Source: Bradyrhizobium sp. SRL28
GTDB lineage: Bacteria; Pseudomonadota; Alphaproteobacteria; Rhizobiales; Xanthobacteraceae
Direction of reading: 5' to 3'
Length of the DNA: 64,000 bases
Assembly (NCBI RefSeq): GCF_018596315.1
Contig: NZ_JAHEAG010000017.1
Span: forward strand, 62,001 to 126,000
Shown: positions 1-8,423 of the stretch, in pieces
Position numbering within the stretch: position 1 is the stretch's first letter
Layout of the letters: the number at the start of each line of letters is the position of its first letter
Notes under the pieces: model-generated
Seen by the model: only the letters and a program-made list of their open reading frames with translations
Databases searched by the model: none
Told to the model about the DNA's origin: nothing
Program-made: the position numbers and the translations under genes

Positions 1-712
1 GCATCCTGTCGATTCCGACTTCCATCAGCTGAACCACGACATCGGCGAGCACGCCCGGTTCGCTGGCGTAACGGTATAGCGACTGCGGCGGCGCGGTATT
101 GGTGAAGCCCTGATACGCCTCAAAGATTTCGCGCGTGAGCATGAACGCCTCTGCGTCCAGGCCGCGTGTCTCTTCGATCGGCGCAACTTCGGCCGCCAGA
201 AAATCCCCGTCGACCGGTCGCACGATGGCGGTTCGTTCGGAACAGGAAACCTTCACGCGAAGGTCTCCGTGCGGCATCTCCGCGCGATGGATGATCTCGG
301 CGAGCACGCCGACCGAATGAAGCGCGTTGAAGTCCGGGTCATCGTCGTCCGGCCGCTTCTGGGTGACGACCAGAATCCGTCCGCCATCGGCGGCAGCGCT
401 CTCGATCGCACGTCGCGTCTTCTCGCGCCCGACAAAGATCGGCGAAATCAGTTGCGGAAAGAACACGACGTCCCGCATCGGCGCTACCGGAATCACGGTT
501 CCGGCGCTTCGCGATCGGGCCCGCAATTTGGCGTCTTGAATGGAAACGGGTTGGCTCGATTGAATGGCCGCCGACAGCACGTTCCAATCGTGAAAGCCCA
601 AGGTCCTCGCGACGAGTTCGAGGCTTTCGCTGTGGCTGACGGAGATTGATTTGACTTTCAGCGCCTCGCGCAGCGTCTGCGCCATGGCCTTGGCATCGCG
701 GAAATCACGCAT
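1..712 (-). CDS. LON substrate-binding domain protein (C-terminus cut by window edge)
   Basis: The gene reads leftward from an ATG at 712 and stays open to base 1, so only the first 237 residues are visible. Residues 1-50 form a helical segment (starts MRDFRDAKAMAQTLREAL) like that found in proteins annotated as glyoxalase-superfamily related. From about residue 78 (MRDVVFFPQLISPIFVGREK) the sequence matches the Lon N-terminal substrate-binding domain, including the 'PLRDVVVFP...PLFVGR' signature and the helical end of that domain. It may be a complete Lon-type protease with AAA and Ser-Lys protease domains beyond the window, or a stand-alone LON protein; the window cannot decide. The 213 bp between this gene and the esterase at 926 hold nothing recognisable. 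Confidence 0.75.
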   Translation of the reverse strand, partial: MRDFRDAKAMAQTLREALKVKSISVSHSESLELVARTLGFHDWNVLSAAIQSSQPVSIQDAKLRARSRSAGTVIPVAPMRDVVFFPQLISPIFVGREKTRRAIESAAADGGRILVVTQKRPDDDDPDFNALHSVGVLAEIIHRAEMPHGDLRVKVSCSERTAIVRPVDGDFLAAEVAPIEETRGLDAEAFMLTREIFEAYQGFTNTAPPQSLYRYASEPGVLADVVVQLMEVGIDRM

Positions 713-925
713 GGGATAACCTCTGCTTCAGGCGAACGAGAATTGGTCAGATGCTTGCGTTACTGACTCGTTCGCCGGGCAAAGGAGGCCGGGAGCGGCT
801 CGATACATTCGCCAAACCCAAAGGGTGCAAGCAGCGGGTCGTATCCACCCGATAAAAATATGCACGGTGCCTGTGGCGCTGTCAACGTGTGTCGCCGGTC
901 TTCACACGCGTTCGAGAACTACCGG

Positions 926-1870
926 CTATTTGCCCGCTTTAACGAAATCGAGGATTTCATCAGTCAGCCGCGTGTCGGCGGTGTTGATCGAATACACCTC
1001 CGACATGTGGCTGTGCTGCGGCAGCAGCAAAGTGCGGGCGCATCCGCTGGCCCGTTTACAACTCGCCTGCTTCGCGAGATCGAATTGCAGCACGAAGCCC
1101 TCGGGGTCCAGTTCGGCGGCAGCCATCATCAGCGGGATTTCGGTTGTCGCCAAACCGGACAGCGAGGATCGTTCGGCGTAGCGCACGGGATCGTCGCCGA
1201 AATAGGCGCGCTGGGTATCGGCGAGCGGCGTCGCGGTCAGGTCGTAAATGCCGGAGACCATGATTGCGCCGGCGAGCCCACCGCCTTTCACCTTGTGAAA
1301 TTCGGGATGCGATACATAGTTTGCGACGTGAACCGCGCCCGCGGAGTGCCCCATCAGATAGATGCGCGCAGGATTGCCGCCGCGCTCGCCGATCTTGGCT
1401 GTGACCCACTGAACCGCGGTGGCCATATCCTCAGCGCCGGCCGGCCAGGGCGCCAGGGGCGCGAGGCAGTAGGTGACGTTGACGCCGACAAAGCCGTTCT
1501 TTGCCGCCCACAGCATGATGTTGTCATAGAACGGACTGGTCGGTGTTGTCCGCTTGTTGCCGCCCACGAACGCGCCGCCATGGACGAAGATCAGCACCGG
1601 CCGGGGAGGTGCAGCCGTCTCCGGCAAGAAGATGTCGAGCAGGTTGCGGTCGGCTGGACCGTATTTGACGTCCCGCTCGACCTTGACGCCTTGATACGGC
1701 TCTTTTTCCTGCAGCGGCGCGTAGAGTTCGACGGTCTTCGGCGGATCGATGACGCGGCCGAGTTCCAGGAGCTTCCAGGCGAGATCCTCCGACATCGGGG
1801 ATTGCTGCGCCCATGCCGCGCTCGCGAGCAGGGCCGCAACAATGGTCAAAGCCGATCTTGTTAGGCCCAT
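926..1870 (-). CDS. Secreted alpha/beta hydrolase (carboxylesterase/HSL-like)
   Basis: A 314-residue esterase with an N-terminal Sec signal (ends near AAWAQQ). It carries the oxyanion-hole motif HGGAFVGG and the nucleophile elbow GHSAGA; the likely acid and base are in AAELDPEG and PQHSHMSE. These are hallmarks of the alpha/beta hydrolase fold of the BD-FAE/hormone-sensitive-lipase type, which hydrolyses short-chain esters. The same frame stays open far upstream, antisense to the pseudouridine synthase, but the ATG at 1870 directly precedes the signal peptide and is the sensible start. Substrate unknown. It is divergent from the RluC-type gene at 1997. Confidence 0.85.
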   Translation of the reverse strand: MGLTRSALTIVAALLASAAWAQQSPMSEDLAWKLLELGRVIDPPKTVELYAPLQEKEPYQGVKVERDVKYGPADRNLLDIFLPETAAPPRPVLIFVHGGAFVGGNKRTTPTSPFYDNIMLWAAKNGFVGVNVTYCLAPLAPWPAGAEDMATAVQWVTAKIGERGGNPARIYLMGHSAGAVHVANYVSHPEFHKVKGGGLAGAIMVSGIYDLTATPLADTQRAYFGDDPVRYAERSSLSGLATTEIPLMMAAAELDPEGFVLQFDLAKQASCKRASGCARTLLLPQHSHMSEVYSINTADTRLTDEILDFVKAGK

Positions 1871-1996
1871 CCGGTCCCCCGTTTCCTGGCGATTTGACCT
1901 AACATGGCCGATCCCGCGTGGAATTGCATCGATTTCACCGTGACGATTCGCGGCATTTGCGCTACCCAACCGCTTAACTCCGGAGCCGCAACAACC

Positions 1997-3193
1997 ATGA
2001 GCCGACGCGTCAAGAGACCTCTCCGCCCAGCGGGCGATCGTCCGAAGGGCGCGCGGCCCTATCGGGGCTCGGCAGCCGAGCGGCCGCAGTCGTTTCGTCC
2101 GGGCGGCAAGCCGCCGGCGCGGTTTCCGACCTCGCCGCCACGTGCGGCGAAGCCTTTTGTGCCTGAGCCGGAGAAGGTCGCGCCCGAGCCGCCGCCGTTG
2201 CCCACCAAGGTTCAGACCGTGATCGTCACCGCCGACGAGAACAACATGCGCGTCGACCGTTTCCTCGAGGCGCGCTTTCCCGGCCTGTCGTTCTCCCACA
2301 TCCAGCGCATCGTCCGGAAGGGCGAGCTGCGCGTCAACGGCAAGCGTGCCGACAGCAAGGACCGGATCGAGGAGGGGCAGAGCATTCGGATTCCGCCACT
2401 CAAACTCGATACGCCGAAAGGCGCGGGTCAGCTCTCGGAAGCTGCAACCAAGACGCTGCAAGCCATCAAGGACATGATCATCTTCGAGGACGCCGATGTC
2501 ATGGTGCTGAACAAGCCGGCGGGGCTTGCGGTGCAGGGCGGCTCCGGCATCACGCGAAATGTCGACGACATGCTGGAAGTGATGCGCGATGCCAAGGGGC
2601 AGAAGCCGCGGCTGGTGCACCGGCTGGATCGGGAAACGTCGGGCTGTCTGCTGATCGCAAAGACCCGCTTTGCCGCAACCGCTCTGACCGGCTCGTTCCG
2701 CCATCGCTCGGCGCGCAAAATCTACTGGGCGCTGGTGGCCGGCGTGCCGAAGCCGAAGCAGGGCCGCATCTCGACCTACCTCGCCAAGGAAGAGAGCGAG
2801 GACGACAGCATCATGCGCGTCGCCAAGCATGGCGATGAAGGCGCGAGCCACGCGGTGACCTACTATGCCGTGGTCGAAACCTCCGCCCAAAAACTCGCCT
2901 GGGTGTCGCTGAAGCCGGTCACCGGGCGAACCCATCAATTGCGTGCCCATATGGCGCATATCGATCACGCCATCGTCGGCGATCCCAAATATTTCAACAA
3001 GGAGAACTGGGAGCTGCCCGGCGGCCTGCAGAACCGGCTGCATCTGTTGGCGCGGCGGATCGTGATCCCGCACCCGCGCGGCGGCGTCATCGATGCCACC
3101 GCGCCGCTGCCGCCGCACATGCTGCAATCCTGGAACCTGCTGGGATTGGAGGCCGACCGGTTCGATCCGATCGAGAACGCGCCGGAGGAGTGA
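1997..3193 (+). CDS. rluC: RluA-family 23S rRNA pseudouridine synthase (RluC-like)
   Basis: The protein is 398 residues long. After a basic, Pro-rich N-terminal extension of about 75 residues comes an S4 RNA-binding domain (from NMRVDRFLEARFPG to NGKRADSKDRIEEG) and then the catalytic domain with LVHRLDRETSG, whose Asp is the catalytic residue of the RluA/RluC/RluD family. The C-terminal GRTHQLRAH motif is also family-typical. RluC modifies three uridines in 23S rRNA. The ATG at 1997 is preferred over further upstream starts because nothing conserved precedes it. RluC rather than RluD is inferred from overall layout and is not certain. Confidence 0.88.
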   Translation: MSRRVKRPLRPAGDRPKGARPYRGSAAERPQSFRPGGKPPARFPTSPPRAAKPFVPEPEKVAPEPPPLPTKVQTVIVTADENNMRVDRFLEARFPGLSFSHIQRIVRKGELRVNGKRADSKDRIEEGQSIRIPPLKLDTPKGAGQLSEAATKTLQAIKDMIIFEDADVMVLNKPAGLAVQGGSGITRNVDDMLEVMRDAKGQKPRLVHRLDRETSGCLLIAKTRFAATALTGSFRHRSARKIYWALVAGVPKPKQGRISTYLAKEESEDDSIMRVAKHGDEGASHAVTYYAVVETSAQKLAWVSLKPVTGRTHQLRAHMAHIDHAIVGDPKYFNKENWELPGGLQNRLHLLARRIVIPHPRGGVIDATAPLPPHMLQSWNLLGLEADRFDPIENAPEE

Positions 3194-3290
3194 CACGGCC
3201 ATCCAGCGCCGTCGGTTGCGCAACAACTGTCAAACCGGCAGCGCACGCATCGGGTATTGTTCGGCAGTGTTATCCAATTGAGGACTCCGC

Positions 3291-4511
3291 ATGATTGGAA
3301 ATCTGCTCCGCACCGCGCTTTGCCTTCTTGCGGCGGCCGCAGGCATCGGCGCTACGGCCAACGCGCAGACCCTCGCGCTTGTGGGCGGCAAGGTTTACGC
3401 GTCGCCTGACGCCATTCCGCTCGACGACGCCGTCGTCGTCACATCCAATGGCGTCATTGCCGCGATCGGCAGCCGCAGCGACGTGCAAATTCCTGCCGAT
3501 GCGCGGGCCATTGACTGCACCGGAAAGACCGTCGTTGCCGGTTTCTGGAACAGCCACGTCCATTTCACGCAAGCGGTATGGAAAAACGCTGGATCCGCTC
3601 CCGCCGCACCGCTGCAGGAGCATATGCGGGAGATGCTGACGCGGTGGGGCTTCACCACCGTTTGGGACGTCGGCTCCGACCCCAGCGATACCTTGCCGTT
3701 GCGACGGCGGATCAACGCGGGCGAGGTGCCGGGCCCGGACATCCATGCTGCGGGCAGCATCTTTCCGAAAGGCGGCCATCCCGCCTATCTGCCGCCGGAG
3801 ATGCAACTCCCCGAAGCCGCCACGCCCGACGAAGCCGCACAAATGACGCGCGGCTATCTGCGGGCTGGCCTGGACGGCATGAAACTGTTCACCGGCTCCT
3901 TCAAGGGCTCCGGCAAGCCGGTCGTGAACATGGATCCGGCCATCGCCAAGGCGGCGGTCGATCTGGCGCATGCCGCGGGCAAGCCGGTGTTCGCCCATCC
4001 GCAAAACATGGCGGGTGTGGACGCCGTGATCGCGGCCGGCGTCGACATCATGGCTCACACGGTGGCCGGTGAGCCGGTCTATTCGCCCGATCAACTCGCG
4101 CGGTTCAAGCAGCAGGGCATTGCCCTGATTCCGACGCTGTCGCTGTTTGCAAAGCTCCCGGTCGGGCCCGATATCGCTTCGCGCCTCGTTGCAACGACTG
4201 TCGCTCAGGTCAAGGCGTTCTCCGACAATGGCAGTCCGGTCCTGTTCGGCACCGATGTCGGCTTCACCACGATCTATGACACCACGCTCGAATATGAGTT
4301 GATGCATCGCGCGCTGTCCGCGCGCCAAATCCTGGCGTCGCTGACAACCAACCCCGCGCAATATTTCAAGGCCGCGAAGAAGGGCCGGGTCGAGAAGGGG
4401 TTTGACGCCGACGTCGTGGTGCTCGATGGCGATCCCACAGCCGATGCCACCAACCTCGCCAAAGTTGCGTACACGATCCGGGGCGGCAAGGTGATCTATC
4501 AAAAACCCTGA
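3291..4511 (+). CDS. Secreted metal-dependent amidohydrolase
   Basis: A 406-residue amidohydrolase-superfamily protein with a signal peptide (cut likely after TANAQ). The metal site HxH lies in NSHVHFTQ, further His ligands appear around FAHPQN and IMAHTVAG, and GTDVGF supplies the conserved Asp. The C-terminus returns to the small beta-sandwich (GFDADVVVLDGDP...VIYQ) typical of imidazolonepropionase/prolidase-like amidohydrolases. The substrate cannot be deduced. It stands alone, with about 100 bp upstream, and the ATP12 gene follows after 137 bp. Confidence 0.85.
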   Translation: MIGNLLRTALCLLAAAAGIGATANAQTLALVGGKVYASPDAIPLDDAVVVTSNGVIAAIGSRSDVQIPADARAIDCTGKTVVAGFWNSHVHFTQAVWKNAGSAPAAPLQEHMREMLTRWGFTTVWDVGSDPSDTLPLRRRINAGEVPGPDIHAAGSIFPKGGHPAYLPPEMQLPEAATPDEAAQMTRGYLRAGLDGMKLFTGSFKGSGKPVVNMDPAIAKAAVDLAHAAGKPVFAHPQNMAGVDAVIAAGVDIMAHTVAGEPVYSPDQLARFKQQGIALIPTLSLFAKLPVGPDIASRLVATTVAQVKAFSDNGSPVLFGTDVGFTTIYDTTLEYELMHRALSARQILASLTTNPAQYFKAAKKGRVEKGFDADVVVLDGDPTADATNLAKVAYTIRGGKVIYQKP

Positions 4512-4648
4512 CGTCGGTGGAACCCGGTATCCGCGGTTGCCGCCAGAACCAGCGATGTCGCCGCAACTTCCTCATCGGCTTTATTTGCATCCACCGTTAT
4601 CGTATTGTCAGACCTGAATTTATCACCGCCTGCGGAAGCCGATACGAG

Positions 4649-5422
4649 ATGCGTGAACTCTTCGATGAAGTCGCCGGACATTCGCCGCTCGATCCGGAGG
4701 AGGCGGTGCGACGCGCCACGCGCGTTCCCCAGCGCAAGCGCTTCTACAAGGAGGCCGGCATCGCGCCAGCCGATGGCGGGTTTTTCGTCACGCTGGACGG
4801 CAAGCCGATTCGCACGCCTTCAGGCCGCCAGGTCGTCGCGCCGGCCAGCTCCATCGCGGAAGCTATCGCCGCCGAATGGAATGCGCAAAGCGAGACCATC
4901 AATCCCCTGACCATGCCGCTGACGCGCTTTGCCAACAGCGTCGCCGAGGTGACCGATCGCGTCGATGCCGTGGCCGACGATGTCGCAAAGTATCTCGGCT
5001 CGGATCTGCTGTTCTATCGCGCCGGCCATCCCGAGGCGCTGGTCGCCCGGGAAGCCGCGCATTGGGACCCGGTGCTGTCCTGGGCCGCGAATGAACTCGG
5101 GGCCCATTTCATCCTGTCCGAGGGGATCGTGTATGTCGCCCAGCCGGCGCAGGCGATCAGCGCGGCCCGAGGCGTGTTTCCGGCCGACCCCTGGTCCGTG
5201 GCCGCGCTCCACGTGGTGACGACGCTCACGGGCTCGGCGCTGCTGGCGCTGGCGCTGCTGCACGGCGTCCGCGACCCCGATCAGGTCTGGACCGCCGCCC
5301 ATGTCGATGAGGACTGGAACGCCGAAAAATGGGGCGTGGACGAGGAGGTGGCGGCCCGCCGTGCCGCCCGGCTGGTCGATTTCCGGGCCGCGGTGACCAT
5401 TTTGGACGCCCTGAAGGCCTGA
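4649..5422 (+). CDS. ATP12-family F1-ATPase assembly chaperone
   Basis: A 257-residue protein matching the ATP12 family, found in mitochondria and alphaproteobacteria, where it helps assemble the F1 alpha subunit of ATP synthase. The conserved N-terminal block KRFYKEAGIAPADGGFFVTL with DGKPIRTPSGR, and the block containing SDLLFYRAGHPE, are characteristic. The start is placed at the ATG at 4649 (MRELFDEVAGHSPLDPEEA), because the frame upstream encodes only unconserved sequence. It appears to be monocistronic. Confidence 0.88.
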   Translation: MRELFDEVAGHSPLDPEEAVRRATRVPQRKRFYKEAGIAPADGGFFVTLDGKPIRTPSGRQVVAPASSIAEAIAAEWNAQSETINPLTMPLTRFANSVAEVTDRVDAVADDVAKYLGSDLLFYRAGHPEALVAREAAHWDPVLSWAANELGAHFILSEGIVYVAQPAQAISAARGVFPADPWSVAALHVVTTLTGSALLALALLHGVRDPDQVWTAAHVDEDWNAEKWGVDEEVAARRAARLVDFRAAVTILDALKA

Positions 5423-5490
5423 AGCCCGCATCGGTTAAGGAGAGGTTTACGACGCCGGGTTAGCCTCTAGCCTGGCCGAGACCTCAAACC

Positions 5491-7083
5491 ATGGCGATTT
5501 CGATCAATCCCGTTCTCCCGGTGCTATCAGCCCAAGAGGCTGGCGGCATTGCGCCCGAACTCGTGCTGCAGCCGGGGAGCGTGGTCAACGCGCAGGTCCT
5601 GAAAGTGCTGTCCGCCGATCTGGTGCGGATTGCGATCGCCAGCCTCTCGATCGACGTGGCCACGGAAATCCCGCTGCAGCAGGGCCAGAACCTGCAGCTT
5701 GCGGTAACGCAGACCAAGGACGGCATTCGCCTCGCCATGGTCGGGCAGGGCGGCGATGTCGCGGCCGATGCCGTGACGCTTTCACCCGATGCGCTGGCCG
5801 ATGTGGCCGTCAATCGGCCGGCCGTCGTGTCACCGAAGAACATGCTGACGCCGCTGGAGCGCGTAGCCATCTCCGCCGCCGCGCAAGCCGCGGTCACCGA
5901 ACAGGACAGCCTGGCGCCGTTGTTCGCCAATCTCGGCGCGGCGGTTTCCTCCAGCAATCTGCCGCCGAAATTGCAAGCCGCGATCGCGCAGGTGCTGGCG
6001 CAACAGACCAGCCTCGATCAGAACCTCGACGGCGGCGACATCAAGACGGCGTTCCAGAAGTCCGGAATCTTCCTCGAGGCGTCGCTGGCGGCGGGCTCAG
6101 TCCCCCCAAGCGGCGTGCCTGATCTCAAGGCCGCGCTGATCGTGCTTCGTCAGACGCTGCAGTCGGCGCTCGGCTTCAATTCGACGGTCGCGACCCCGGC
6201 GGGCTCGACAGGAGCACAGCAAGCCGCATTGCCACAGGCCGCCGCCGCGAGCCTTGCGCCGTCTTCGTCTCCCACTCTCGATGTCCAGGAAATCCTGCTG
6301 CCGCAGGCGCGTTTGGTGGTCGCCGAAAATCTGGCGCTGGCCGGCCAGGCCGCGCGCAGTCCGCTTGCGGCTGCACTCAACGCCGGACCTTCGGCTGGTG
6401 CGACCTTGAACCTGCTGCAGGAAGCGCTGCAGGAGCTTGGCAACCCCGCGCGCGCGGCCGCCACGTCGAAAGACGTTCGTGGCGCGGACGCGACCTTTCA
6501 CACCAGCACGCCGCCGCCGCCCATCCGCGGCGCGCTGCCGGCCGCGCAGCCCATCGCGCAGCCGACCATCGCGCCGCATGCGCCGCTCGAGGCAACCGCG
6601 CATCACCTGCTTGATGACACCGATGCCGCCATCGCACGGCAGACCCTGTTGCAGGTGGCATCCTTGCCGGATCGTATCGACACTTCGGCGCCGAAGGCCG
6701 ACATGAATGTGCCGCGCTGGAATTTTGAAATTCCCTTCGCGACGCCGCAGGGCACGGCAATGGCGCAGTTCGAGATTTCCCGCGATGGCGCCGAGCAGGA
6801 AGTCGAGGCCGCCAAGCGGGTGTGGCGGGCGCGATTTTCGCTCGACGTCGAGCCGGCCGGTCCGGTTCACGCGCTGATCTCGCTGGCAGGCGAAAAGACC
6901 TCGGTGCGGATCTGGGCGGAACGGCCCGCGACGGCAGAGCAATTGCGCGCCGGCGCATCCGACCTGAGCCAGGCGCTCAGCCGGGCAGAATTGCAGCCCG
7001 GCGATATCGTGATCCGCGACGGCGCACCGACACAGGCCGAGCCTGCCGCCCGTGCCGGCCATTTTCTGGACCGCGCGCTATGA
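5491..7083 (+). CDS. FliK-like flagellar hook-length control domain protein
   Basis: A 530-residue protein. The N-terminal about 90 residues (MAISINPVLPVLSAQEAGG onward) form a compact beta-rich region. The middle is Ala/Pro/Gln-rich and low in complexity. The C-terminal 120 residues (WNFEIPFATPQGTAMAQFEI to the end) resemble the FliK C-terminal domain that contacts the export switch FlhB. The stop overlaps the start of an FlhB-C-terminal-like gene by 4 bp (ATGA), which strongly supports a functional pair in flagellar or type III secretion substrate switching. No other flagellar genes are in the window, so the exact role is inferred. Confidence 0.75.
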   Translation: MAISINPVLPVLSAQEAGGIAPELVLQPGSVVNAQVLKVLSADLVRIAIASLSIDVATEIPLQQGQNLQLAVTQTKDGIRLAMVGQGGDVAADAVTLSPDALADVAVNRPAVVSPKNMLTPLERVAISAAAQAAVTEQDSLAPLFANLGAAVSSSNLPPKLQAAIAQVLAQQTSLDQNLDGGDIKTAFQKSGIFLEASLAAGSVPPSGVPDLKAALIVLRQTLQSALGFNSTVATPAGSTGAQQAALPQAAAASLAPSSSPTLDVQEILLPQARLVVAENLALAGQAARSPLAAALNAGPSAGATLNLLQEALQELGNPARAAATSKDVRGADATFHTSTPPPPIRGALPAAQPIAQPTIAPHAPLEATAHHLLDDTDAAIARQTLLQVASLPDRIDTSAPKADMNVPRWNFEIPFATPQGTAMAQFEISRDGAEQEVEAAKRVWRARFSLDVEPAGPVHALISLAGEKTSVRIWAERPATAEQLRAGASDLSQALSRAELQPGDIVIRDGAPTQAEPAARAGHFLDRAL

Positions 7084-7346
7084 GCGTCGAGACCAGGAGC
7101 AAGCTTGCGGTCGCGCTGCATTATGACAAGACCGGCGCCCCGCGGGTCGTGGCGAAGGGCAAGGGCGTCATCGGCGCGAAGATCATCGAACTCGCCCGGG
7201 AACATGACATCCCGATCGAGGAGAACGAGGTGCTGGCAGGCGCCTTGTCCCATGTCGACATCGGCGACGAAATTCCGCCGGACCTCTACAAGGCGGTCGC
7301 CGAAGTGCTGGTCTTCGTGCTGCGGCTGTCGGGCCGGATACGGTGA
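7080..7346 (+). CDS. FlhB C-terminal-domain homologue (export switch fragment)
   Basis: An 88-residue protein corresponding to the cytoplasmic C-terminal domain of FlhB/EscU-type export switch proteins: LAVALHYDKTGAPRVVAKG, then AREHDIPIEENEVLAGAL, then IPPDLYKAVAEVLVFVLRL. The membrane domain and the self-cleaving NPTH motif of full FlhB are absent. Its start overlaps the end of the FliK-like gene by 4 bp, so the two are translationally coupled. Such stand-alone FhlB-domain proteins occur next to FliK-like genes in other bacteria; their exact role is not settled. Confidence 0.85.
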   Translation: MSVETRSKLAVALHYDKTGAPRVVAKGKGVIGAKIIELAREHDIPIEENEVLAGALSHVDIGDEIPPDLYKAVAEVLVFVLRLSGRIR

Positions 7347-7361
7347 TTGCGTTTTCAGGCG

Positions 7362-7446
7362 AAAGGCTGCCCCGGGCTTGATCCGGGGGTGGATTCCGGT
7401 TCGCGTGAAGAAAACGCGTCAGACGAAAAGTCCCCTTGTCATTGTT
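7362..7446. repeat. Short dispersed palindromic repeat (CCGGGCTTGATCCGGG type)
   Basis: The gap between the FlhB-like gene and the beta-lactamase contains the palindrome CCCCGGGCTTGATCCGGGG, followed by GCGTGAAGAAAACGCGTCA, a combination seen as an intergenic repeat in rhizobial genomes. No gene is present. Confidence 0.4.
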
Positions 7447-7502
7447 TTACCACGATGTCGTCAGCATCGTTTCTGCATTCCTCAACCAGCTCGGATACAA
7501 CC

Positions 7503-8321
7503 GTGATCAATCGTCGCCATGCGCTCGGCCTCCTGGCCGCCACCAGCCTGTTCCCCGCGCGCAGTTTCGCCAATGTCTCCTACCAGCGCAGCGAATTTCG
7601 CGACGATCTGGCCAAGCGCTTTTTCGATCTCGGCACGACAGGCACCTTCGTCGCCTACAAGGTGGACGATTACCTGATCATCGCCAGCGACAAGGTGCGC
7701 TCAGGCGAGGGCAGGCTGCCGGCCTCGACCTTCAAGATTCCGAATTCGATCATCGCGCTGGAGACTGGCGTCGTCGAGGACCCCGACAAGGACGTCTTCA
7801 AGTGGGACGGCGTGACGCGCAGCATCGAGCCCTGGAACAAGGACCACACGCTGCGTTCGGCGATCGCGGTGTCCGCCGTGCCGGTCTATCAGGAAATCGC
7901 CCGGCGCATCGGGGCCGAGCGCATGCAGAAATATGTCGACCTGTTCGACTACGGCAACCGCGACATCGGCGGCGGCATCGACCAGTTCTGGCTGACCGGC
8001 AATTTGCGCATCGATCCCGTTCAGCAGATCGATTTCCTCGACCGGCTGCGGCGCGGCGTGCTGCCGGTCTCCAAGCGCAGCCAGGAACTGACGCGCGATA
8101 TTCTCACCGTGACGAAGGTCGGCGACGCCACCATCCGCACCAAGAGCGGCCTGCTGGGCGCGGAAGCGGGCAAGCCGTCATTGGGCTGGATGGTCGGCTG
8201 GGTGGAGAAGGGCTCTTCCGCCACCGTGTTCGCCATGAACATGGACTGCAAGGAGCAAAGCCAAATCGCCGCGCGCATGACGGTGGTGCAGCAATGCCTC
8301 GCCGACATCGTGGCATATTAA
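7503..8321 (+). CDS. Class D (OXA-type) beta-lactamase
   Basis: Every class D signature is present: the nucleophile motif STFK, the SAV motif (S-x-V), YGN, and KSG in place of KTG. These enzymes hydrolyse penicillin-type beta-lactams in the periplasm using a carbamylated Lys. The GTG at 7503 gives a compact signal peptide with paired arginines (INRRHALGLLAATS), suggesting Tat export. An ATG at 7455 in the same frame is the alternative start and would add 16 unconserved residues; neither start has a strong ribosome-binding site. The gene is followed after 102 bp by a class C-like serine hydrolase. Confidence 0.88.
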   Translation: MINRRHALGLLAATSLFPARSFANVSYQRSEFRDDLAKRFFDLGTTGTFVAYKVDDYLIIASDKVRSGEGRLPASTFKIPNSIIALETGVVEDPDKDVFKWDGVTRSIEPWNKDHTLRSAIAVSAVPVYQEIARRIGAERMQKYVDLFDYGNRDIGGGIDQFWLTGNLRIDPVQQIDFLDRLRRGVLPVSKRSQELTRDILTVTKVGDATIRTKSGLLGAEAGKPSLGWMVGWVEKGSSATVFAMNMDCKEQSQIAARMTVVQQCLADIVAY

Positions 8322-8423
8322 CGAGACGTAACTTGACGAGATAGCTTGCGCCCGCGCAGGTTGAGGTTGGCATGAGCCCGGCCGGCATCGGTGTCGGGGC
8401 AGGGACGGCAAACGGAGCTTTGC

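Noticed and set aside
926..3226. A 766-codon minus-strand open frame spanning the esterase and the antisense of the pseudouridine synthase
   Set aside because: Only the part from 1870 down has esterase motifs and a signal peptide. The upstream part is antisense to the well-supported rluC-like gene and is Arg/His-rich low-quality sequence.
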